A model generated the notes under the pieces. The model saw only the letters and a list, made by a program, of their open reading frames with translations. It ran no database searches and was not told where the DNA came from. Position numbers and translations under genes: made by a program. From Persephonella sp. (lineage in GTDB: Bacteria > Aquificota > Aquificia > Aquificales > Hydrogenothermaceae), in the NCBI GenBank assembly GCA_027058925.1, contig JALTAS010000090.1, positions 1-13,927 on the forward strand: 13,927 nt of DNA, written 5' to 3'. Shown here piece after piece: positions 7,638 to 13,927 of this stretch (positions are counted from its first letter, which is position 1; every line of letters starts with the position of its first letter).

Positions 7638-7835
7638 TTATGAGTCCACCCTGAAGTTTTGTTCATCAAGGAGCAGGTTCTCAAGTATCAGGTCAGGAAC
7701 AAGCTCATCGTCATCAAAATTTTCTAAAACCTCAAGATATATCTGGGCAGTCCGTTTGTTTGGATATTTTTCCTTCAGATATTTTCTAAGCATCTGAACT
7801 GTAACAGTTTTGTTATTTTTAGCAAGTTCAGACAT
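7638..7835 (-). CDS. Small soluble protein, 65 aa, function unknown
   Basis: No transmembrane segment. The first half is basic and helical (VQMLRKYLKEKYPNKRTA) and the second strongly acidic (ENFDDDELVPDLILENLLLDE). I do not recognise a family. The case for it being real is its position: it starts within TAATG shared with the upstream stop at 7835 and ends abutting the transporter ATG, so it fills the interval without gap on one coding frame. Charge segregation suggests a protein-protein adaptor or cytosolic regulator of the neighbouring transporter. That is speculation. Confidence 0.7.
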   Translation of the reverse strand: MSELAKNNKTVTVQMLRKYLKEKYPNKRTAQIYLEVLENFDDDELVPDLILENLLLDEQNFRVDS

Positions 7836-8119
7836 TACCCGATCTTACCTTTCAGATTTTTAATCATTCTGTCGCTTGCAATTTTGTATCTTATATCCCT
7901 TTTTGCAAGTTTTTCCATCTCAGATTTTATGTATTTTTCTGCCTCATCTGTTGCTGTTTTGTAGCCTAAAACATACGCTGTAAGAGCAAGAATTGCAAAA
8001 CCTGTAAACTCAACAACCTTTGATGCTATAACATTAGGTATAAAAAGTCCCCCTACAGCAAGCAAAATTCCTACAGCAAGAAATATCTTCCAATACTTTA
8101 GAAGAAAGTTTGCTAACAT
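7835..8119 (-). CDS. Small two-helix membrane protein, 94 aa, function unknown
   Basis: Two hydrophobic helices (about 9-28 and 33-52) joined by a short PNVIASK turn, followed by a charged C-terminal helix (about 55-90) rich in Lys/Glu/Arg. The shape recalls small accessory subunits found beside some secondary transporters (DUF485/DUF4212-like in topology only; no sequence match is claimed). ATG at 8119 has GAGG (8125-8128) 5 nt upstream. It is the first gene of the run toward citrate synthase, with a candidate promoter immediately upstream. Family not recognised. Confidence 0.75.
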   Translation of the reverse strand: MLANFLLKYWKIFLAVGILLAVGGLFIPNVIASKVVEFTGFAILALTAYVLGYKTATDEAEKYIKSEMEKLAKRDIRYKIASDRMIKNLKGKIG

Positions 8120-8146
8120 TACAACCTCTAATAATTTTTATTAAGG

Positions 8147-8178
8147 ATTATATATAATATCAGATAATTCTGTTCAAT
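8147..8178 (-). promoter_or_regulatory. Candidate promoter of the five-gene citrate synthase operon
   Basis: On the minus strand TTGAAC (8178-8173) is followed by the run TATATATAAT (8156-8147). TATATA at 8156-8151 gives a 16-bp spacer, TATATA at 8154-8149 gives 18, and the better TATAAT at 8152-8147 gives 20. It sits in the 61-bp gap after trkH, 28 bp before the 94-aa gene. No GC-rich terminator is visible after trkH, so read-through from trkAH is also possible. Confidence 0.4.
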
Positions 8179-8180
8179 AT

Positions 8181-9629
8181 CTACAGGTTTCTGATGAAAA
8201 GAATTGATATAACAGGGATTATTTCCAATCTTCCGAAGATCATCTCAAAGGAAAGCATAAGCTTTTCAAAGTCTGAAAATGAGCTGAAATTTGATGCAGG
8301 ACCAACCTCTCCAAGACCAGGACCTAAACTGGTAATGCAGGCGATTGATGCAGAAAAAGATGTTACAAGATCATGACCCCCTAAAGTTAGTATAAAACCG
8401 AAAAACAACAGAGAGAAAAGATAAAGGGACAAAAAAGCCCAGAAGGTATTAACCGTAGATGGATCAAGTGTTTTTCCTTTAAGGTAAGGTTTGTAAATAA
8501 TTTTAGGGTGGGTGATCCTTTTTATCTCACCTGATACTATTTTAAATATAAAAATAAGCCTGAAAATCTTAATTCCACCTCCTGTTGAACCTCCTATAGC
8601 TCCTATCAATGTTATTATCATCATCAGTGATAGGATGGAAGGATGCCAGTTCGTGTAATCCGCTGTTGAAAAACCTGTTGTTGTTGCAGCAGAAACAATC
8701 TGGAAAAGACCGTATCTAAGACTTTCTGAAATACTGTCATAAGTATTTGTTTCATACAGTATTAATGTTGCAAAAGCTGTTGAAAAAAGTATTATTCCGG
8801 TGTAAACAATAACTTCAGAATCTGTAAAAAACCTCTTTATTGATCCTGTCTTGAAAGCTATATAATAAAGCTGAAGATTTACCGCACCAAGAAACATAAA
8901 AGCTGTTATTACCATCTCAGCATGTAAATTGTGAAATGCAGAAACACTCTCATTGTAAGGTGCAAAGCCACCGGTAGCAACGGTTGAAAATGTATATGCA
9001 GTAGCATCATAAAGATCACAGCCTGTTGAAAGCAGAAGTATTATCTCCGTTATTGTCAGTATCAGATAAACAGATATTACAATTTTTGATATCTCTTTTA
9101 CTCTTGGTTCAATTCTTTCCTCAATTATTTTTGATGATTCAAACTTAACTATAGCTCTTCCTATTGGCATTCTTGTTGACAAGAATGAGACAGCCAAGAC
9201 AACAAAACCGACACCTCCAACCCAGTTTGTAATGTTTCTCAAAAGTAGTAGGCTCTTAGGAAGTTTTTCTATGTCTGTCAGAATAGAAGCACCTGTTGTT
9301 GTAAATCCTGAAACCGATTCAAAGTAAGAATCTATAGGATCATGTATGTATCCGCTTAATTCGTAGCTTAATGTTGTTAATAGCGGAAATATAAACCATA
9401 TTGAAACAGCAATAAAAAGAGCTTCTTTTTCTGACAGTTTTACAGTTTTTACCGGTGTCAAAACAGAGTAGAAGAAAAGAGTAATAAAAATAGGGACTAT
9501 GTAGCAAAGAATCTCTTGATCTTCAGTATAAATTGAGTAAAACAGGGGTAAAGTGAATGTTATCAGAGACAGGATAAAAAGTATAAAACTTAATATCTTT
9601 AAAACAGGTAAGATCCTGAAATTATTCAT
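8181..9629 (-). CDS. trkH: Trk-type potassium uptake channel subunit TrkH
   Basis: Inner-membrane K+ translocating subunit that works with cytosolic TrkA. The start is ATG at 9629 (GAGG at 9634-9637). This gives 482 aa, essentially E. coli TrkH (483), and an 8-bp overlap with the trkA end. A GTG at 9668 would add 13 basic residues inside trkA and has no support. The four M1-P-M2 repeats show their selectivity-filter loops: SGFTTTGAS (107-115), STVATGGFAP (215-224), SAATTTGFS (313-321) and TSLGPGLGEVGP (433-444), each with the conserved Gly. IGAIGGSTGGGIK (342-354) and the C-terminal GRLEI (466-470) are also TrkH/KtrB hallmarks. The protein ends about where family members do, with IRNL. Confidence 0.95.
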   Translation of the reverse strand: MNNFRILPVLKILSFILFILSLITFTLPLFYSIYTEDQEILCYIVPIFITLFFYSVLTPVKTVKLSEKEALFIAVSIWFIFPLLTTLSYELSGYIHDPIDSYFESVSGFTTTGASILTDIEKLPKSLLLLRNITNWVGGVGFVVLAVSFLSTRMPIGRAIVKFESSKIIEERIEPRVKEISKIVISVYLILTITEIILLLSTGCDLYDATAYTFSTVATGGFAPYNESVSAFHNLHAEMVITAFMFLGAVNLQLYYIAFKTGSIKRFFTDSEVIVYTGIILFSTAFATLILYETNTYDSISESLRYGLFQIVSAATTTGFSTADYTNWHPSILSLMMIITLIGAIGGSTGGGIKIFRLIFIFKIVSGEIKRITHPKIIYKPYLKGKTLDPSTVNTFWAFLSLYLFSLLFFGFILTLGGHDLVTSFSASIACITSLGPGLGEVGPASNFSSFSDFEKLMLSFEMIFGRLEIIPVISILFIRNL

Positions 9630-10920
9630 TTTCCTCTTCTTCCTTTTCAAGAATGACCAGAATATCACCCTCTTTCAACACAAAATTGCCGTGAACTATA
9701 TTCATCTTCCCTTCTCTTACAACGCTTAGCACAACAGAGTTTTTCAAAGGTATTTCACTTATCCTTTTTCCGCTTAAATTTTTGTCAACTATCTGCTCAT
9801 ATACTCTTATATTTTCTTTAAGCTCAAAAATGTCTCTCAACCCTCTATGTCTTATCTTCCTGTAAACTTTCCTCGCTATAAGCTTTCTTGCAACTATAGG
9901 CACATCAATCCCCAGAGAAAATGCTATCTCTTCATATTCAGGTTTTTCAATAACTGCCAGAACTTTCTTCGCATTCATTTTTTTGGCTATTATACATGCG
10001 AGAATGTTGTCTTCCTTATAACTTGCACTTACAACAAGATCGGTATCACCTATCCTTTCACTTCTTAAAAGCTCCTGATCTGTTATCTTACCGTTTAGAA
10101 CCATTATCCCAGGAAATTCTGAAGCTATTTCTTCACACAGTTGTATATCCTCTTCTATTACCTTTATTTTGAGCTTTTTTTCTTCATATAATATTTTCAG
10201 TATTGATCTGCCTACTTTTGATATACCTAAAAAAACAACATCTTTCACTGGTGTGAACTGTATGTTAGATAGATCTATAAACTCATCTAACCTGTCTCTT
10301 TCTATCAGAATATAAAGAAGATCTCCTTCCAGAATGGTTTTTTCTCCTTTTGGGATAAAAATCTTTTCGTCCCTCTCTATGATAGCGAGGGTGAAAGGAA
10401 CTTTTTCCCTCAGATCTTTGAGATCAGCTATTTTTGTGTTTGTAAATCTATCAGGTCTTTTTGCCCTGTAGCTTAATATTATGAACTTTCCTTCTTCTAA
10501 CTCATTAAGATAAGAAATGAATGGATAATCAATAATTGTTTCAACATTTTTGTATATCTCTTTAAAAGTGTTAACAATCTCTATCTGGAGGAAACTTTCT
10601 ATCTCATGTTTTGATAAAATATCCTTATCAACCCTTACAAATATTCTGTCTCTGTTATAAACAGCCCTGAGCATCAGGGCAACAGAGAGATTGATCTCAT
10701 CTTTGTTTGTTGCAACAATGTAAAGATCATAATCTTTCAGCTGTCCTATACATTCTTCATCAAAGGCATCACAGTTGTATGCTGCAATATCTGCATGCAT
10801 CTGGAGATCTTCTATCTTTTTACTGTCTTTATCAATAATGGCTATGTCGTAGCCTTCCTCAGAAAGTTTCTTTGCAAGATAACTGCCAACTACACCTGCA
10901 CCAACTATACAGATTTTCAT
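9622..10920 (-). CDS. trkA: Trk potassium transport regulatory subunit TrkA (two RCK domains)
   Basis: Cytosolic NAD(H)/nucleotide-binding gating ring subunit for TrkH. 432 aa with the duplicated RCK_N-RCK_C layout. The first Rossmann motif is GAGVVGSYLA (7-16), with acidic Asp30 ending strand 2, and an RCK_C follows (about 145-220). The second Rossmann half is VVFLGISKVGRSIL (228-241), and a second RCK_C covers about 365-428. The second glycine motif reads GISKVG, lacking the middle Gly of GxGxxG, so the second nucleotide site may bind differently or not at all. The tail is very acidic (EKEEEENE) and overlaps the trkH start by 8 bp. ATG at 10920 has only a weak ribosome site (GGTG), but the family N-terminus fixes it. 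Confidence 0.95.
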   Translation of the reverse strand: MKICIVGAGVVGSYLAKKLSEEGYDIAIIDKDSKKIEDLQMHADIAAYNCDAFDEECIGQLKDYDLYIVATNKDEINLSVALMLRAVYNRDRIFVRVDKDILSKHEIESFLQIEIVNTFKEIYKNVETIIDYPFISYLNELEEGKFIILSYRAKRPDRFTNTKIADLKDLREKVPFTLAIIERDEKIFIPKGEKTILEGDLLYILIERDRLDEFIDLSNIQFTPVKDVVFLGISKVGRSILKILYEEKKLKIKVIEEDIQLCEEIASEFPGIMVLNGKITDQELLRSERIGDTDLVVSASYKEDNILACIIAKKMNAKKVLAVIEKPEYEEIAFSLGIDVPIVARKLIARKVYRKIRHRGLRDIFELKENIRVYEQIVDKNLSGKRISEIPLKNSVVLSVVREGKMNIVHGNFVLKEGDILVILEKEEEENE

Positions 10921-10948
10921 CTTGGCACCACATTTTTTATTAAATTTT

Positions 10949-10954
10949 ATTATA
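10949..10954 (-). promoter_or_regulatory. Candidate -10 box for trkA
   Basis: TATAAT on the minus strand, 28 bp before the trkA ATG in the 106-bp divergent gap with trpS. The best upstream hexamer (TTTATC, 10976-10971, 16-bp spacer) matches only half of the -35 consensus. Confidence 0.4.
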
Positions 10955-10989
10955 AAACCAAATAGTATGAGATAAAGTTAGCATGCATG

Positions 10990-10995
10990 TATAAT
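10990..10995 (+). promoter_or_regulatory. Candidate -10 box for trpS with adjacent CATGCATG palindrome
   Basis: TATAAT lies 31 bp before the trpS ATG. Directly in front is the perfect palindrome CATGCATG (10982-10989), which could be an operator half overlapping the promoter or simply chance. No -35 match is seen at 16-18 bp. Confidence 0.4.
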
Positions 10996-11026
10996 AATTT
11001 CTGTTTTAATAATCTGGAGGTTGAAA

Positions 11027-12280
11027 ATGAAAAAAGTTCTCAGCGGTATGAGACCAACAGGAAAACTCCATTTAGGTCATTACCTTGGTGTTATAAAAAA
11101 CTGGCTTGAGCTACAGGAAAAACACGACTGTAAATTTTTTATAGCTGACTGGCATGCACTTACTAACAAGTACAAACAGACAGATGATCTTAAAGAAAAT
11201 ATAAGACAGATGATAATAGACTGGCTTTCCTGCGGTATTGATCCTGAGAAGGCAACCCTTTTTATTCAGTCAGGGGTTAAGGAGCATGCAGAACTGTCCC
11301 TTCTTTTTTCTATGATCACCCCTAAAAGCTGGCTTGAGCTGAACCCTTCTTACAAGGATCTTAAGTTTAACCTTTATTACCAGTATCTGAGAGATTTTCT
11401 TGCAGGTAAACAGGTAAAGATTATTCAGACGCCTCCCCATGAAAGTTTTGATCAGGCTGTTGAGAAATCATCAGGAAAAGTTAAAAACAAAATATTTGAG
11501 GAATATTTAAGAGAGGCTTTTTTCAGGGCTTTTTACAACAAAAAAGGGATAGATTTTAAAGGTCTGAAAGAAACCCTAATAAAACTCGGCATTCAAAAAA
11601 GAATCGTTGAAGAGGCTGTAAAAAACCTTGAGGAGGGAGATGTGGGTAAAGATATAGATACCCTTGGCTTTCTTGCCTATCCTGTTCTTCAGGCAGCTGA
11701 CATTCTTATATACAAGGCTGAAGCCGTTCCTGTAGGAGAAGACCAGCTTCCCCACATTGAGCTTACAAGGGAGATAGCAAGAAGGTTTAACAACCTATAC
11801 GACAGTATTTTCCCAGAGCCTGAGGCTATGCTGACAGAGGAATCCAAACTTCCCGGGATAGACGGTAGGAAAATGTCCAAGTCTTACAACAACGCCATAT
11901 ACCTGTCTGATGATCAGCAGACAGTTAACGAAAAAGTACTTGAGATGAAAACGGATCCCCAGAGGATAAGGAGGAATGATCCTGGTAATCCTGAAGTATG
12001 TATAGTTTATGATTACCACAGGATTTTCACAGATAAGGAGACCGTAATAGATATAGACAAAAAATGCAGAAATGCAGAGATAGGCTGTGTAGACTGCAAA
12101 AAAATACTTGCACAAAATCTGAACAGATTTTTAGATCCGATAAGGGAAAAAAGAAAAGAAATAGAAAAGGATTTTGAAAGATATGAGAAGTTTTTCATTG
12201 AAGGAACTTTAAGATGCAGAGAAATAGCAAAAGAAAATATGAAAGAAATAAGAAAGGCAATGAGACTTTATGAAATATAG
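11027..12280 (+). CDS. trpS: Tryptophanyl-tRNA synthetase with Fe-S-type cysteine motif and catalytic-domain insertion
   Basis: Class Ic synthetase charging tRNA-Trp. ATG at 11027 is chosen over an in-frame TTG at 11021 because GGAGG (11016-11020) is spaced 6 nt from the ATG. The product is 417 aa, much longer than usual bacterial TrpRS (about 330). Seen are GMRPTGKLHLGHYLG (7-21, HIGH-type), FIADWHALT, FLAYPVLQAADILIYKAEAVPVGEDQLPH-type core (about 215-243), and KMSKS (282-286). Two departures are clear. About 80-90 extra residues sit between NPSYKDL (106-112) and GFLAYPV (214-220). And Cys325, Cys347, Cys354 and Cys357 form C-x21-C-x6-C-x2-C, nearly identical to the [4Fe-4S] motif C-x22-C-x6-C-x2-C of Thermotoga maritima TrpRS near the anticodon-binding region. 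No leader peptide or T-box was seen upstream. Confidence 0.95.
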   Translation: MKKVLSGMRPTGKLHLGHYLGVIKNWLELQEKHDCKFFIADWHALTNKYKQTDDLKENIRQMIIDWLSCGIDPEKATLFIQSGVKEHAELSLLFSMITPKSWLELNPSYKDLKFNLYYQYLRDFLAGKQVKIIQTPPHESFDQAVEKSSGKVKNKIFEEYLREAFFRAFYNKKGIDFKGLKETLIKLGIQKRIVEEAVKNLEEGDVGKDIDTLGFLAYPVLQAADILIYKAEAVPVGEDQLPHIELTREIARRFNNLYDSIFPEPEAMLTEESKLPGIDGRKMSKSYNNAIYLSDDQQTVNEKVLEMKTDPQRIRRNDPGNPEVCIVYDYHRIFTDKETVIDIDKKCRNAEIGCVDCKKILAQNLNRFLDPIREKRKEIEKDFERYEKFFIEGTLRCREIAKENMKEIRKAMRLYEI

Positions 12281-12286
12281 GTTTGT

Positions 12287-12314
12287 TTGACAAGGAGATT
12301 ACAGAATATATATT
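12287..12314 (+). promoter_or_regulatory. Near-consensus sigma-70 promoter of the Uma2 gene
   Basis: A perfect TTGACA (12287-12292), a 16-bp spacer and TATATT (12309-12314) end 36 bp before the ATG at 12351. An alternative -10, TATTAA (12311-12316), gives an 18-bp spacer. This is the best promoter match in the window and indicates the gene is transcribed on its own rather than as an extension of trpS. Confidence 0.65.
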
Positions 12315-12350
12315 AAGTCTATAAAGAAGACATTTATTAAAGGATAGACT

Positions 12351-12887
12351 ATGTTAACTCAGAAATACCTGCCTCACTACACTTATAATGACTATAAAAA
12401 TTGGGAAGGTAGATGGGAACTAATAGAAGGTATTCCGTTTGCCATGTCTCCTGCTCCTACTTTGAGACATCAGATAGTCAGTAATAAGATAGCCTGGCAG
12501 TTGGAAGAACTTTTAAAAGATTGTAAAGAATGTAGAGCACTCTTACCTGTTGACTGGAAAATTAGTGAAGATACTGTTGTTCAGCCTGATAATCTGGTAA
12601 TTTGTTATCCAATAAAGAATAATATCTATATTACCAAGTCACCAACTATTATTTTTGAGGTTGTATCAAAATCCACTCAGGAAAAAGATGAGCATGTAAA
12701 ATTTGAAATTTATGAAAGGGAAGGGGTTAAATATTACGTACTGGTTTATCCTGAAGAAAATCTTGCCAAAGTTTTTGAACTGATAAATGGTAGATATGTG
12801 AAGTTAATAGATGCAACAGATGAAACACTGAAATTTAACCTCAAAAACTGCTCCATTGATTTTGATTTTTCTAAAATATGGGAGTAA
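12351..12887 (+). CDS. Uma2-family (DUF820) PD-(D/E)XK nuclease-like protein
   Basis: 178-aa soluble protein of the Uma2/DUF820 family, a restriction-endonuclease-like fold abundant in cyanobacteria and present in some thermophiles; biological roles are mostly unknown. Family landmarks are GRWELIEGIPFAMSPAP (20-36, with Glu26), a helical stretch HQIVSNKIAWQLEELL (40-55), VVQPDNLVI (76-84, Asp80), PTIIFEVVSKSTQEKD (98-113, Glu103), and KFEIYEREGVKYYVLVYPEE (117-136), where the conserved Lys117 and GV.YYVLV occur. Asp80 and Glu103 are the expected metal ligands; the usual E-V-x-S pattern is kept, so it is likely intact. ATG has AAAGGA (12339-12344) at 6 nt. It has its own promoter and terminator and no partner methyltransferase, so it is not an ordinary restriction system. 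Independent acquisition is plausible but not shown. Confidence 0.88.
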   Translation: MLTQKYLPHYTYNDYKNWEGRWELIEGIPFAMSPAPTLRHQIVSNKIAWQLEELLKDCKECRALLPVDWKISEDTVVQPDNLVICYPIKNNIYITKSPTIIFEVVSKSTQEKDEHVKFEIYEREGVKYYVLVYPEENLAKVFELINGRYVKLIDATDETLKFNLKNCSIDFDFSKIWE

Positions 12888-12910
12888 GAGGGGCTTTTAG
12901 CCCCTTTTGT
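12886..12910 (+). terminator. Rho-independent terminator after the Uma2 gene
   Basis: Perfect 6-bp stem AGGGGC (12889-12894) / GCCCCT (12900-12905) with TTTTA loop, extended by a G-U pair and two A-T pairs at the base, followed by TTTTGTTT. It lies in the 23-bp gap between convergent genes. It could also serve gap on the opposite strand, but the minus-strand side lacks a proper T-tract. Confidence 0.85.
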
Positions 12911-13918
<1,008 letters not shown>

Positions 13919-13927
13919 TTACTTCCT

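Noticed and set aside
9630..9668. Longer TrkH starting at GTG 9668
   Set aside because: It would overlap trkA by 47 bp and add a non-homologous basic leader; ATG 9629 has a ribosome site and matches the E. coli length.
10982..10989. CATGCATG palindrome as a TrpR-type operator
   Set aside because: It does not resemble the ACTAGT-based TrpR operator; an 8-bp palindrome is not enough evidence, so it is only mentioned with the -10 box.
11021..11026. TrpRS start at TTG 11021
   Set aside because: GGAGG directly abuts this codon, leaving no spacing; ATG 11027 is correctly placed.
11689..12198. Minus-strand frames of 61-106 codons inside trpS
   Set aside because: Antisense shadows of the KMSKS and cysteine-motif regions of a conserved gene; no support for expression.
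12351..12887. Uma2 gene as part of a toxin-antitoxin or restriction-modification system
   Set aside because: No small partner gene, methyltransferase or specificity subunit lies beside it; its neighbours are trpS and gap.

Overview
This window is most likely a chromosomal segment of an AT-rich, Gram-negative, thermophilic chemolithoautotroph of the Aquificota, closest in style to the Hydrogenothermaceae (Persephonella/Sulfurihydrogenibium). That placement is an inference. It rests on heavy use of AGA/AGG (Arg) and ATA (Ile) codons, short intergenic gaps, frequent TTG/GTG starts behind strong AGGAGG-type ribosome sites, a KDO-activating enzyme (so an LPS outer membrane), and the general look of the proteins. 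No rRNA, tRNA, CRISPR array, IS element, phage gene or integrase was seen.

Layout. (a) 1-1149, minus strand: the 5' end of an RlmB/TrmH-family rRNA 2'-O-methyltransferase, interrupted by an in-frame TAG at codon 44, and fmt (methionyl-tRNA formyltransferase), with a 12-bp direct repeat and palindrome between them. (b) 1228-4849, plus strand: a small TauE/DsbD-like membrane protein, a beta-CASP metallo-beta-lactamase RNase, thiG and kdsB, tightly packed. (c) 4846-8119, minus strand: a compact run of five genes, namely a 2-TM protein of 94 aa, a 65-aa soluble protein, an MHS-family MFS symporter, a 116-aa membrane protein and a full-length citrate synthase. The first four are joined by stop/start overlaps or abutments. 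(d) 8181-10920, minus strand: the potassium uptake pair trkA-trkH with an 8-bp overlap. (e) 11027-12280, plus strand: trpS, carrying both a four-cysteine Fe-S-type motif and a large insertion in the catalytic domain. (f) 12351-12887, plus strand: a Uma2-family nuclease-like gene with its own near-consensus promoter and terminator. (g) 12911-13918, minus strand: gap (GAPDH).

Functional picture. Most of the window is housekeeping: translation initiation, tRNA charging, RNA processing, thiamine, LPS, K+ uptake and central carbon. The parts that stand out are the unusual TrpRS, the citrate synthase/transporter/small-protein operon of unknown combined function, the broken rlmB start, and the isolated Uma2 gene. 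I see no convincing new multi-gene defence or mobile system. The five-gene citrate synthase operon is the best candidate for an undescribed functional unit. Three gene starts (citrate synthase, trkH, trpS) are placed inside the longest reading frame because ribosome sites and family lengths support the internal codon.
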